Below are positions 1 through 7,733 of a DNA stretch of 64,000 bases, piece by piece (the first letter of the stretch is position 1; every line of letters starts with the position of its first letter). The translations under genes were made by a program, and so were the position numbers. Origin of the DNA: Chloroflexota bacterium (lineage in GTDB: Bacteria > Chloroflexota > Dehalococcoidia > Lucifugimonadales > Lucifugimonadaceae); the NCBI GenBank assembly GCA_029262735.1, contig JAJCYY010000007.1, positions 32,550 to 96,549 of the forward strand, read 5' to 3'. The notes under the pieces were generated by a model. That model did not search any database. It was not told where the DNA came from and saw only the letters and a list, made by a program, of their open reading frames with translations.

Positions 1-305
1 TCTTCAAAGCCTCCGTTGATGATCAGTTCGGGACCTAGCACCGGCGTTGGTGTGGGTGTGGGTGTCGGCGTCGGCGTGACGGTCGCCGTGGCGGTCGGGA
101 TTGGCGAAGGCGTCGATACTGGCCTGGCAGTGGCTGTAGAAGCAGCAGCTCTCACAGCCACCACTGTTGCTGAAGTTGATGGATCAGCGGTCGACACCGG
201 TTCTGAAGAGCTTCCACACGCCACCGCTGCGCACGTCGAAATAGTGATGAGAGCCATGCCCAGTATTCTGTTTGGCAAGTATTGACCCCAGAAGCCGTCA
301 AGCAT
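1..305 (-). CDS. Exported lipoprotein with Thr-Pro linker, partial (3' end outside window)
   Basis: This is the 5' part of a minus-strand gene that runs off the left edge. From an ATG at 303-305 the product has a short n-region, a hydrophobic stretch and a lipobox-like AAVAC followed by GSSSE, so a lipoprotein signal is likely. A run of alternating Thr-Pro (about positions 40-90) forms an extended linker and is followed by ELIINGGFE, a common opening of jelly-roll or carbohydrate-binding modules in secreted proteins. TTG at 276-278 and ATG at 255-257 are alternative starts, and none has a strong ribosome binding site. The plus-strand Val-Gly-repeat reading frame over the same bases is a shadow. 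The function of the missing C-terminal part is unknown. Confidence 0.6.
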   Translation of the reverse strand, partial: MLDGFWGQYLPNRILGMALITISTCAAVACGSSSEPVSTADPSTSATVVAVRAAASTATARPVSTPSPIPTATATVTPTPTPTPTPTPVLGPELIINGGFE

Positions 306-335
306 TGCTAACCCTGCGAAGATTCAAAACGTACG

Positions 336-355
336 GCGTCCAATTGGACGCTTTT
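336..355. terminator. Hairpin with T-run downstream of the diguanylate cyclase gene
   Basis: GCGTCC-AATT-GGACGC forms a perfect 6-bp stem. TTTT follows directly on the plus strand, and a TTTT lies six bases beyond the stem on the minus strand. A second hairpin (TCTCCCC/GGGGAGA) lies at 377-394. The flanking genes are both on the minus strand, so this probably ends the diguanylate cyclase transcript, although the T-run is better on the other strand. Confidence 0.3.
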
Positions 356-457
356 CCGCTCCGCTACTATGCATTCTCTCCCCGCCGGGGGAGAAGAAAC
401 ACGCTTCTAGCACCAGTCATCAATCTACTGGTCACCACTGGCATCGAGCGAAGAAAA

Positions 458-1345
458 CTATCTTCCGGCAGCCCTGAGCGCCCGCACCGAGGCGTCTGCG
501 GATGCGATAAGTGTGTCTGGCTCGGGGTCACAGTCCGGCGTCCCGGCGGCACCCATCGTCACGTTCAGCCCCCTTTCGTCCAGTATTGGCTTTAGCTTTT
601 CCACGACCGATTGAGCACCCGCCAGGTCGGTCTCCGGCAGCATCAGCAGAAACTCGTCACCGCCGAGCCTGCCGAGCATGTCGGCCGCGCGTGTGTATTC
701 GTTCACCGACTTTGCCAGCTTCACCAGCAACACATCGCCCGCCGGATGCCCGTGTTCGTCATTGATCTGTTTCAGGCCGTCAACATCCATGTAGACGACG
801 CTCAAGTTCCTGCCGTGACGCCGCGTGCGAGCAGACTCCATCTCCAGTTGTTCAAGAACTGCGGAGCGGCTCATGGCTCCTGTCAGTGAATCGGTGGCCG
901 CACGCGTCTCCAATGTGCGGACCCTGTCTCGCGAGACGGCATCGATCGCAGGAGCAAGCTGCTCGATCACTCGTTCGACGTCGCTCACCAGCGAAGCATC
1001 GCCGTCTGTCGCGTTTCGTAGCGTCGCAGCGAGAGAGAGCAGGAGCGAAAGAGGCGCGTCTGCGCCGCCCTCATTTCCGAACCAGGGCGGTGTCGAGACA
1101 AGGGTGCGCAACCTGTCCTCGGACCCTGCTTCGAGCCACGATGAAAGCTGCTTCAGCATCATCTCGCCGTGGGCAGATATGTGCATCGCGGCTACATCGT
1201 CGAACTGCGCCGTTCGACGCCAGTCAAGCCGCAATTCGGTGGCTCGACCGGATATCAGCCCTGATAGTCCCGGAACGCTCATCGGTAACATCGTCTGGCT
1301 AAAACTGCCCCGCCCCGGTCCACTGGCCGGTCCCGCTTGCCACAT
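458..1345 (-). CDS. GGDEF-domain diguanylate cyclase
   Basis: The C-terminal half is a GGDEF domain that makes cyclic di-GMP from two GTP. The active-site motif LGGDEF is intact, and an RAAD (RxxD) inhibitory site lies five residues upstream of it, so product inhibition is expected. Other family marks are YMDVDGLKQINDEHGHPAGD and the C-terminal ASADASVRALRAAG. The N-terminal part has no recognised sensor domain and no membrane segment, so the enzyme is probably cytosolic. An open frame continues to 1468, but that would overlap the divergent kinase gene. I chose the ATG at 1343-1345, with ATGs at 1291 and 1282 as alternatives. The gene is divergent from a two-component pair. Confidence 0.85.
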   Translation of the reverse strand: MWQAGPASGPGRGSFSQTMLPMSVPGLSGLISGRATELRLDWRRTAQFDDVAAMHISAHGEMMLKQLSSWLEAGSEDRLRTLVSTPPWFGNEGGADAPLSLLLSLAATLRNATDGDASLVSDVERVIEQLAPAIDAVSRDRVRTLETRAATDSLTGAMSRSAVLEQLEMESARTRRHGRNLSVVYMDVDGLKQINDEHGHPAGDVLLVKLAKSVNEYTRAADMLGRLGGDEFLLMLPETDLAGAQSVVEKLKPILDERGLNVTMGAAGTPDCDPEPDTLIASADASVRALRAAGR

Positions 1346-1401
1346 TCTCGCTGGCTGATCGCTGGTTTTGGTAACGTACGGCTGACTATACTCGTCCCAG
1401 T

Positions 1402-2319
1402 ATGCAGGCTCACAATACAATGACTTCAGATACCGCCAAACTTGAGACCTCGCAGACTGCACCGGCAATGAGCACTGTGAAACCCGGCGGCGCTACGCAG
1501 GACGGCACCGCGAGCGGGGCCGAAAACGGCCTCAGCATCGAGTTCCTCGCCAATCTTGCGCACCAGCTAAGGTCACCACTTTCATCGCTCAGGGTCTGGG
1601 TCGATCTACTTGGCGACCCTGGAGCTGTCGCCGGCCCGGACGACATGAAGCGGCTGATGGAGGGCATTGATCGAGCGACATCGAGGCTTGAGCGCCAGAT
1701 CTCGGACGTGTTGGATGCCGGGTACCTTGAGACCGGAATGTTAAGCGTCGAGACCGATTCGATCGATGCGATGGAGCAGCTGATTGAGGCTGTTGCCGGT
1801 GCCGAACACGCAGCGCGCAGCCGACGCATCAGTTTCGATCTCAAGTTCGGTGATCAGCCGGTGACAATACTGGCGAATCCCGACCGCCTGCACCAGATCC
1901 TCTGCAACCTCATCTCCAACGCGGTCCGCTTCTCACCGGTTGGCGGCACAATCACTCTCACGACCGGATCGACAGCCCGCATAGCCGGTGATTCCTCTGT
2001 TACGACCGTTCTTGAGCCGCGCTTCGAGGGCCAGGCGCACTACGTATGTATCTCGGACACCGGGCCGGGCATTGCGCCGGGGCTTCATTCCGAGGTTTTC
2101 AAGCCGTTTCACAGGTCTGTGCCCTCGGGCACACGCGGCGGCGGTGGCTCGGGCCTCGGATTGGCGATCGCGATCGGCCTGCTGAAACTGCATCTTGGCG
2201 GCATGTGGCTTCGCAGCAGCGTCAACAACGGAGCCGAATTCGAATTTTCGCTTCCCTCAGTACCTGATGCAACGAAACTGGCGGAGCCGGTCGCACCCAG
2301 TGGAGCTGATCTCAATTGA
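1402..2319 (+). CDS. Soluble sensor histidine kinase
   Basis: HisKA plus HATPase_c kinase of about 305 residues. The H-box LANLAHQLRSPL gives phospho-acceptor His54. The N-box (HQILCNLISNAVRFSP), G1 (DTGPGI) and G2 (GGGGSGLGLAI) motifs are all present. About 45 unstructured N-terminal residues precede the H-box. There is no transmembrane segment or recognised sensor domain, so the input signal is unknown. A TATACT -10 hexamer at 1387-1392 places the likely transcription start almost at the ATG, so the mRNA may be leaderless. ATG 1420 is an alternative start. The stop codon overlaps the start of the response regulator gene, which should be its partner. Confidence 0.88.
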   Translation: MQAHNTMTSDTAKLETSQTAPAMSTVKPGGATQDGTASGAENGLSIEFLANLAHQLRSPLSSLRVWVDLLGDPGAVAGPDDMKRLMEGIDRATSRLERQISDVLDAGYLETGMLSVETDSIDAMEQLIEAVAGAEHAARSRRISFDLKFGDQPVTILANPDRLHQILCNLISNAVRFSPVGGTITLTTGSTARIAGDSSVTTVLEPRFEGQAHYVCISDTGPGIAPGLHSEVFKPFHRSVPSGTRGGGGSGLGLAIAIGLLKLHLGGMWLRSSVNNGAEFEFSLPSVPDATKLAEPVAPSGADLN

Positions 2320-3026
2320 AGGTCCTGGCTGTGGACGACGACCCGGACATCATCGAGGCGGTGGGCATCTGCTTCGCGCTCCGCTGGCCTGAGGTTGAGC
2401 TTGTGCAGGCGCCGGATGGCAACACGGCGCTCAAGCAGTTCGAGGCTGAGAAGCCCGACGTTGTGATCCTCGACATCGGCCTGCCTGACATCAGCGGCCT
2501 GGATGTGTGCCGCAGGCTCAGAGAGGTGACGGAGGTGCCAATCATCATGCTCACGGCCCGCGATAGCGAGCTGGACATGGTGCACGGCCTGGAGACCGGG
2601 GCTGACGACTACATTACGAAGCCGTTCAGCCATCTTGAGCTGCTGGCACGAATTAAGGCGGTCTTACGGCGAGCTTCGGTCGGCACGCTCAGTTCAAACG
2701 AAGCGCCGTATGTCGATGGACCGTTCAGATTCGATTTCGCAGATCACACCGTCGCCTTCAACGATACGAAGATCCCGCTCACGCCGACCGAGTACAACCT
2801 GCTGTATCACCTGACGAAGAATCACCCGAACGTGGTGCAGCATCGAACTCTGCTGGCGAAGGTCTGGGGCCGTGAGTATGTCGACGAGACGGAATACCTG
2901 AAGGTGCATGTGCAGCGCATCCGTGCCAAGTTTGCGGCGGTGAGTCCTGAGGTTGATCCGATCGAGACGGAGCGTGGCGTTGGATATCGCCTGAACTTAC
3001 GCCAGACTGCGGACGCCGAGGCTTAG
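2316..3026 (+). CDS. OmpR-family response regulator
   Basis: Receiver domain (residues 1-120) plus C-terminal winged-helix DNA-binding domain. The acidic pocket is D7-D9, the phospho-acceptor is Asp53 in VVILDIGLPDISG, and the switch and conserved residues are Thr80 and Lys102 (YITKPF). The C-terminal half has the Trans_reg_C signature TPTEYNLLYHL and ends in ERGVGYRL. The start is TTG at 2316, which overlaps the kinase stop codon (TGA 2317-2319). A GGAG at 2302-2305 is its ribosome binding site, so the two genes are translationally coupled and form a two-component system. Its target genes are not apparent. Confidence 0.92.
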   Translation: MKVLAVDDDPDIIEAVGICFALRWPEVELVQAPDGNTALKQFEAEKPDVVILDIGLPDISGLDVCRRLREVTEVPIIMLTARDSELDMVHGLETGADDYITKPFSHLELLARIKAVLRRASVGTLSSNEAPYVDGPFRFDFADHTVAFNDTKIPLTPTEYNLLYHLTKNHPNVVQHRTLLAKVWGREYVDETEYLKVHVQRIRAKFAAVSPEVDPIETERGVGYRLNLRQTADAEA

Positions 3027-3105
3027 TGGTCGGGCTCGATTTTGGCTATCCACATTTTCTTTAGCGGCCCTTCACCAATGTCCGGCAGCGTGAGACGAGC
3101 CTGAA

Positions 3106-3954
3106 TTGAACCTTTCTGAGTTCATCAACCGAACCGTCCCTCCTGAGCCCTGGAAAGACGGTGAGAACATCCCGTGGGATGAGCCTGGCTTTAGCGAGCG
3201 GATGCTGCGGGAGCATCTCAACCCTGAACATGACGCCGCGAGCCGACGTCCAACGGTGATCGATGAACAGGTCCGCTGGCTTCATGAAGAGGTGCTCGGC
3301 GGCGAAAGGACCCGAATCCTCGATCTCGGTTGCGGTCCCGGTCTCTATGGGATTCGCCTCGCCAAACTCGGCCATGATGTTACCGGAGTCGATATCTCGC
3401 CAGCTTCGCTGGATTACGCAAGGAAGTCGACGGCCAACGTCGCTGATCAATGCCGGTTCGTGCAGGGAGATTTCAGGTCGGCCACGGTGGATGGTGAGTT
3501 TGGGCTGGTGATGCAGATCTACGGCGAACTGAACGTTTTTCGCCGGGAACAGGCGCGCGAGATCGTCAGCAGGTATGCAAAGGCGCTGGTGCCGGGTGGC
3601 CGGCTACTTTTCGAGGTGGACAGGCCGGAAACGACGCGAGAGTTCGGTCACTCGCCGCTCGTTTGGAGAAGCTGGAAGCAAGGTCTGTTCTCTGACCGGC
3701 CTCACGTATACCTCGAAGAGAGTTTCTGGAACGAGGAACAGCGGACAGCTACGAAACGCTACTGGATTCTCGACGCTCAGACCGCTGATGTCGCGAGGTT
3801 CGCCCAGTCGTTCGCAGCATACGAGGCTGATGAGTACAGAGAGATGCTCAGCGTCGCCGGGCTGGTGGACATCGAATTGCAGTCGGACTACCCGAAAGCG
3901 GTTCCGAACGGCAACAAGCGTCGGTGGATGTTGATCGGCACGAAACGAACGTGA
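3106..3954 (+). CDS. Class I SAM-dependent methyltransferase
   Basis: A Rossmann-fold methyltransferase of about 282 residues. Motif I is ILDLGCGPGLYGIRLAKLG, followed by the acidic VTGVDIS loop and a post-motif GDFRS. The region LVPGGRLLFEVDRPE matches motifs of the Methyltransf_25/11 group. The N-terminal 60 residues and C-terminal 90 residues are more variable and would set the substrate, which cannot be inferred. TTG at 3106 is the only reasonable start because the nearby ATG at 3079 runs into a stop. The gene follows the response regulator by 79 bp on the same strand and may be cotranscribed with it. Confidence 0.75.
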   Translation: MNLSEFINRTVPPEPWKDGENIPWDEPGFSERMLREHLNPEHDAASRRPTVIDEQVRWLHEEVLGGERTRILDLGCGPGLYGIRLAKLGHDVTGVDISPASLDYARKSTANVADQCRFVQGDFRSATVDGEFGLVMQIYGELNVFRREQAREIVSRYAKALVPGGRLLFEVDRPETTREFGHSPLVWRSWKQGLFSDRPHVYLEESFWNEEQRTATKRYWILDAQTADVARFAQSFAAYEADEYREMLSVAGLVDIELQSDYPKAVPNGNKRRWMLIGTKRT

Positions 3955-4033
3955 CGCCGTTCCCGCCCCATGTCTGGCTCTCGTTGTTGTATGGTCTGAG
4001 TAGCGTGCTGACAGCCGCTAATTCTCGCCCGGG

Positions 4034-4055
4034 TTGTACTCTGTACAGCGTACAA
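4034..4055. promoter_or_regulatory. 22-bp near-perfect palindrome upstream of dnaX
   Basis: TTGTAC and GTACAA form the ends of a 22-bp sequence whose reverse complement differs at only two positions (20 of 22 match), with GTAC repeated three times. It ends 46 bp before the dnaX start codon. Its shape is that of a dimeric repressor operator, but I do not recognise the regulator. Confidence 0.45.
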
Positions 4056-4101
4056 ACTGCCGTTTGGCGACAGCGATTATGAACTGCAATGACGATCAAC
4101 T

Positions 4102-5727
4102 ATGGCAGCTAGACAGGTCTTCTACAGAAAGTGGCGGCCACTCCGGTTTTCGGACGTGGTTGGACAGGAGCATGTCACCTCCACGCTGCGCCGCGCCGTA
4201 AAGACCGACCGCGTCGCCCACGCCTATCTCTTCACCGGACCGCGCGGCGTCGGCAAGACGTCAACGGCCCGCATATTGGCGAAAGCACTTAATGCCGGTC
4301 TCGCTGAAGACGGTGAGCCGAACAACGATAGCGATACTGCGCGGGCGATAGACGACGGCTCATTCCTCGACATGATTGAGATAGATGCCGCCTCCAACCG
4401 GGGAATCGGCGATATCCGCGGCCTGCGTGACGCAGTGCAGTTCCAGCCCGTCGCAGGCAAGTGGAAGGTCTACATCATCGACGAGGTCCACATGCTGACG
4501 GAGCCTGCGTTCAACGCACTGCTCAAGACGCTTGAGGAGCCTCCGCCGCACGTCGTGATGATCCTTGCGACAACGGACGCACACAAGGTTCCCGCAACCA
4601 TAGTGAGCCGCTGCCAGCGCTTCGACTTCAAAAGACTGTCGAACGAGACGGTGATAGACCGGCTGGCCGAGATCTGCGGTGAAGAGGAGGTCGAGGCGGA
4701 GCCAGAGGTGCTGTCGCTCATAGCGCGCACCGCATGGGGCAGCCTGCGTGATGCCGAGAACCTGCTGGAACAACTTGCGGTCTCCTATGGCGCAGACGGT
4801 GCCGAGATAACTCTCGAAAACGCGCGGGACCTGCTGGGGCTCGGCGATACGTCATCTGCCGTTGACCTGGCTTCTTCGGTCATTACCGGGGACACGTCAT
4901 CGGCGCTAACGGTGATCAATCGTGAAGCTGCCCGCGGTGCGGATTTGCGCGCGTTGCGCAATGGCACGGTCGACTCGATTCGCACAGCGCTGCTCTCGAA
5001 GGCAGGCGTTGACGATGCGATGGGCCAGCCGGAGGAGGTGCGGGAGGCGATGTCAGCGGCGGCAAAGCAGGCGAGCATGGAGAAGTTGCTGCATGCACTT
5101 TCGGCGCTTGGACAGGCGCAGTTGAAGGGCGATTCGTCACCGCTCGAACTGGAGCTTGCGGTGTTGAAGGCGGTCAATTTGCCAGCGCCGCCCGTTGCCG
5201 CAGCGTCTTCAACATCACCGGCTCCGACAGGTAGAGGTTCGACAGCGAGCGGCTATCCGTCTTCGCAACAGGGAGCGCCGGGAAGGCCGCCACAGCCTTC
5301 ACCGGAACCTGAGAAGCGTGCGCCGGAGCGCAGGCAGAACCTTTCGCCGGATGAGGAGACGTGGCGCAAGGTTTGGGACGGTCTACGCCGGACGAAGTTC
5401 CGTCGCTGGTACCTGGGCCCTGTGCTGAGCAACGTGATTCCGCCAACGCCAGAGGCCGGAGAGATAACCCTTCGATTCAAGAGCCGCTCGAACAGGGACC
5501 GGTTCATGGAGGAGATGGAGGACCCGCGCGCGCAGACTGCGCTGCGAACGGCAATTGACCGAGAGTACGGAGCGGGCCTTGCCCTGAAGACGAGCTCGCC
5601 TCACGAGGAAGAGGAGGCTGCGAAGAAGCGTTCGCCGGCCTCTGCGGAAAGTCCACTCGTGCGGGCTGCTATGGCGATGGGTGCGCAGGTCGTGACCGAG
5701 GAAGAGGCGAAGACTGAGAGCGAGTGA
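4102..5727 (+). CDS. dnaX: DNA polymerase III subunit gamma/tau
   Basis: Clamp-loader ATPase of the replication holoenzyme, 541 residues. Walker A is GPRGVGKT (46-53), Walker B/DExx is YIIDEVHML, and sensor 1 is ILATTDAHKVPATIVSRCQR with the arginine finger SRC. The lid and collar region follows to about residue 360. After a Pro/Ser-rich linker there is a short tau-like C-terminal domain. Unusually, the stretch between Walker A and IEIDAASNRG (about residues 64-80) has no cysteine, so the four-Cys zinc module typical of bacterial DnaX is absent. The ATG at 4102 is a natural N-terminus (MAARQVFYRKWRP). recR and a YbaB-type gene, often neighbours of dnaX, are not next to it. Confidence 0.97.
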   Translation: MAARQVFYRKWRPLRFSDVVGQEHVTSTLRRAVKTDRVAHAYLFTGPRGVGKTSTARILAKALNAGLAEDGEPNNDSDTARAIDDGSFLDMIEIDAASNRGIGDIRGLRDAVQFQPVAGKWKVYIIDEVHMLTEPAFNALLKTLEEPPPHVVMILATTDAHKVPATIVSRCQRFDFKRLSNETVIDRLAEICGEEEVEAEPEVLSLIARTAWGSLRDAENLLEQLAVSYGADGAEITLENARDLLGLGDTSSAVDLASSVITGDTSSALTVINREAARGADLRALRNGTVDSIRTALLSKAGVDDAMGQPEEVREAMSAAAKQASMEKLLHALSALGQAQLKGDSSPLELELAVLKAVNLPAPPVAAASSTSPAPTGRGSTASGYPSSQQGAPGRPPQPSPEPEKRAPERRQNLSPDEETWRKVWDGLRRTKFRRWYLGPVLSNVIPPTPEAGEITLRFKSRSNRDRFMEEMEDPRAQTALRTAIDREYGAGLALKTSSPHEEEEAAKKRSPASAESPLVRAAMAMGAQVVTEEEAKTESE

Positions 5728-5764
5728 AACGCCTGAGGACTCCGCACAAGGCGATTTCTGGACC

Positions 5765-6523
5765 GTGGCGACTGCCGTACAGCGCTATCGTGACGCTCGT
5801 CCCTACTTTCACCCGGTCGTCATCGGCATGATCCGCCGGAAGCTGGGCCTGGTGACAGGTGAAAAACTCCACCAAGGCGTCGATGTGGGCTGTGGCACCG
5901 GGCAATCGGTCGTTGCGCTGCTCGAGCTGGCTGACTCGGTGACCGGTGTTGACAACTCTGAGCAGATGCTGGCGCACGCAGAGAAGCGAATCCGCGTCGA
6001 GTATGTCCATGGCAGCGCAGAGCAGTTGCCGGTTGCAGGCCGTTCGGCTGACATCGTCACAGTCTCGCTTGCCCTCCACTGGTTCGATGTTCCGGTGTTC
6101 CTCGCAGAGGCGGCGCGGGTGTTAAGGCCAGGCGGCTGGCTCGTCCCATATTCGAACAGCTTTCGTGCGCAGATGGTGGGCAATCCGGCTTTTCACGACT
6201 GGTGCGCAGAGGTGTACGGAGTCCGCTATCCGACGCCACCGCGGCCTGCCGACGACCCATCAGCGAAACCGTTTGAAGGCTCTCGGTTCGAGTGGATCAA
6301 GACTGAGCAGTACGAGAACGAGGTTTCATTTACGCCCGAGCAGCTTGTGGCGTACCTGATGACGCATAGCAACGTGATTGCAGCGGTCGAACAGGGTGAT
6401 GAAGATGCAGACGAAGTGAGGTCGTTTTTGCGAGAACAGGTAACGCCGTTCTTCAACTCGGCCTTAGATACGTTCCTTTTCGGGGGTGGTGTGACGTACG
6501 CACGCCTCAGTAACGGGTGTTGA
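5765..6523 (+). CDS. Class I SAM-dependent methyltransferase (Methyltransf_11 type)
   Basis: Predicted methyltransferase of about 252 residues. It has motif I VDVGCGTGQSVVALL, the acidic residue in VTGVDNSEQML, GSAEQLPVAGRSADIVTVSLALHWFD (motif II region) and VLRPGGWLVPYSN (motif III). This arrangement is typical of UbiE/trans-aconitate-methyltransferase-like enzymes, but the substrate is not predictable. The start is GTG at 5765, 37 bp after dnaX, so it is probably in the same transcript. It is distinct from the methyltransferase at 3106 in its flanking regions. Confidence 0.78.
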   Translation: MATAVQRYRDARPYFHPVVIGMIRRKLGLVTGEKLHQGVDVGCGTGQSVVALLELADSVTGVDNSEQMLAHAEKRIRVEYVHGSAEQLPVAGRSADIVTVSLALHWFDVPVFLAEAARVLRPGGWLVPYSNSFRAQMVGNPAFHDWCAEVYGVRYPTPPRPADDPSAKPFEGSRFEWIKTEQYENEVSFTPEQLVAYLMTHSNVIAAVEQGDEDADEVRSFLREQVTPFFNSALDTFLFGGGVTYARLSNGC

Positions 6524-6600
6524 TCCTATAGTGAGTCCCCTGCGCTCACTGCTGAGATACCATCCGGCAATCGCTTACCGAACCCCACGGAGCACACCGC

Positions 6601-7731
6601 ATGTATTTTCCGCCGCCAGATCCCGCCAGGTGGGAGCGTCGAGAGCCTGAGTCGCTCGGACTCGATTCTGTAGCTCTGGAAATCGCCCTGGAATTCGCAA
6701 TCGACAGCGACATGCCGTGGCCTGAAGACCTGACTCATGTCAGCGTCTCCGACGACCCGCCTGAGTACGCTGAGAAGCTGGGCAAGATGCGGCCCCGCGG
6801 CGGTCCGGCTGGCATCGTCCTCAAGGACGGCTACATCGTGCATGAGTGGGGCGACCTTGATCGCGTCGATGTCACGTTCAGCGCCAGCAAGAGCTATCTG
6901 GCTACGGTCGCCGGTCTTGCGTTCGATCGCGGCCTGATATCGGACATCGACGGTCCGGTGGTGGCGGACATTGGCCACGTCGAGATATGCGAGGTGGTCA
7001 CTGGCCAGGTGATGACGCCGTTCTCGCCTTCGCAGAATGGGCACAACGCGCAGATCACGTGGCGGCAGCTTCTGCAGCAGACTTCCGAGTGGGAGGGCAC
7101 GCTGTGGGACCGTCCGGACACGGTTGACTGGAACCGGTCGCTCGATTCGGATGACTCAAAGGGTCGTGAAGTGCGCCAGAACCCCGGAATGCACTGGGAG
7201 TACAACGACGTTCGGGTGAACCTGTGCGCTCTGTCGCTGGCGGCGCTGCTGGGTGAGCCGTTGCCGGATGTGCTGCGCAGGGACGTGATGGAGCCGATCG
7301 GCGCCAGTAGCACGTGGGAATGGCACGGCTACAGGAACTCGAAGATCGAGATTGGTGGCAGACAGTTTGAGTCGGTGTCAGGCGGCGCGCACTGGGGCGG
7401 CGGTGTTCACATCAATTCCTACGATCACGCCCGCTTCGGCCAGCTGTTTCTGAACGGCGGAGTATGGGATGGTCGGCGGCTGATATCGGAGCGTTGGTTC
7501 GAGATGATGCGTGAGCCGTGCAGCGAGAACGCCAGCTACGGCTTCATGTGGTGGTTGAACACTGGAGGAATACGGTACGGCGAGTCAGTTCCGCATGAGC
7601 TGTTCGCTGCTTCGGGCGCTGGCGGCAACACGGTGAACATCGACCCGGAGCATGGCTTGGTGACGGTGACGCGCTGGTGCGATGACGTGCCGGGGGTCGT
7701 GCAACTGGTATCGGCAGCGGTGAAGGAGTGA
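6601..7731 (+). CDS. Serine hydrolase, class C beta-lactamase/penicillin-binding family
   Basis: A 376-residue protein of the beta-lactamase (PF00144) superfamily. The catalytic SxxK motif is SASK (Ser94, Lys97). A Tyr-Asn motif occurs in WEYNDVRVN, and HWGGGVHI lies where the third active-site motif is expected. There is no signal peptide, so a cytosolic esterase, amidase or peptidase role is more likely than antibiotic resistance. The stop codon is two bases before the start of the TIR/beta-helix gene, and the ribosome binding site of that gene lies inside this coding end, so the two are very probably cotranslated. Confidence 0.82.
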   Translation: MYFPPPDPARWERREPESLGLDSVALEIALEFAIDSDMPWPEDLTHVSVSDDPPEYAEKLGKMRPRGGPAGIVLKDGYIVHEWGDLDRVDVTFSASKSYLATVAGLAFDRGLISDIDGPVVADIGHVEICEVVTGQVMTPFSPSQNGHNAQITWRQLLQQTSEWEGTLWDRPDTVDWNRSLDSDDSKGREVRQNPGMHWEYNDVRVNLCALSLAALLGEPLPDVLRRDVMEPIGASSTWEWHGYRNSKIEIGGRQFESVSGGAHWGGGVHINSYDHARFGQLFLNGGVWDGRRLISERWFEMMREPCSENASYGFMWWLNTGGIRYGESVPHELFAASGAGGNTVNIDPEHGLVTVTRWCDDVPGVVQLVSAAVKE

Positions 7732-7733
7732 CA

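Noticed and set aside
16..285. Plus-strand frame with a Val-Gly repeat
   Set aside because: The minus strand of the same bases reads as a lipoprotein signal plus Thr-Pro linker, which is far more plausible.
6601..7731. Antibiotic-resistance beta-lactamase
   Set aside because: It has the fold and SxxK motif of the family but no signal peptide, so a cytosolic hydrolase is more likely than secreted drug resistance.
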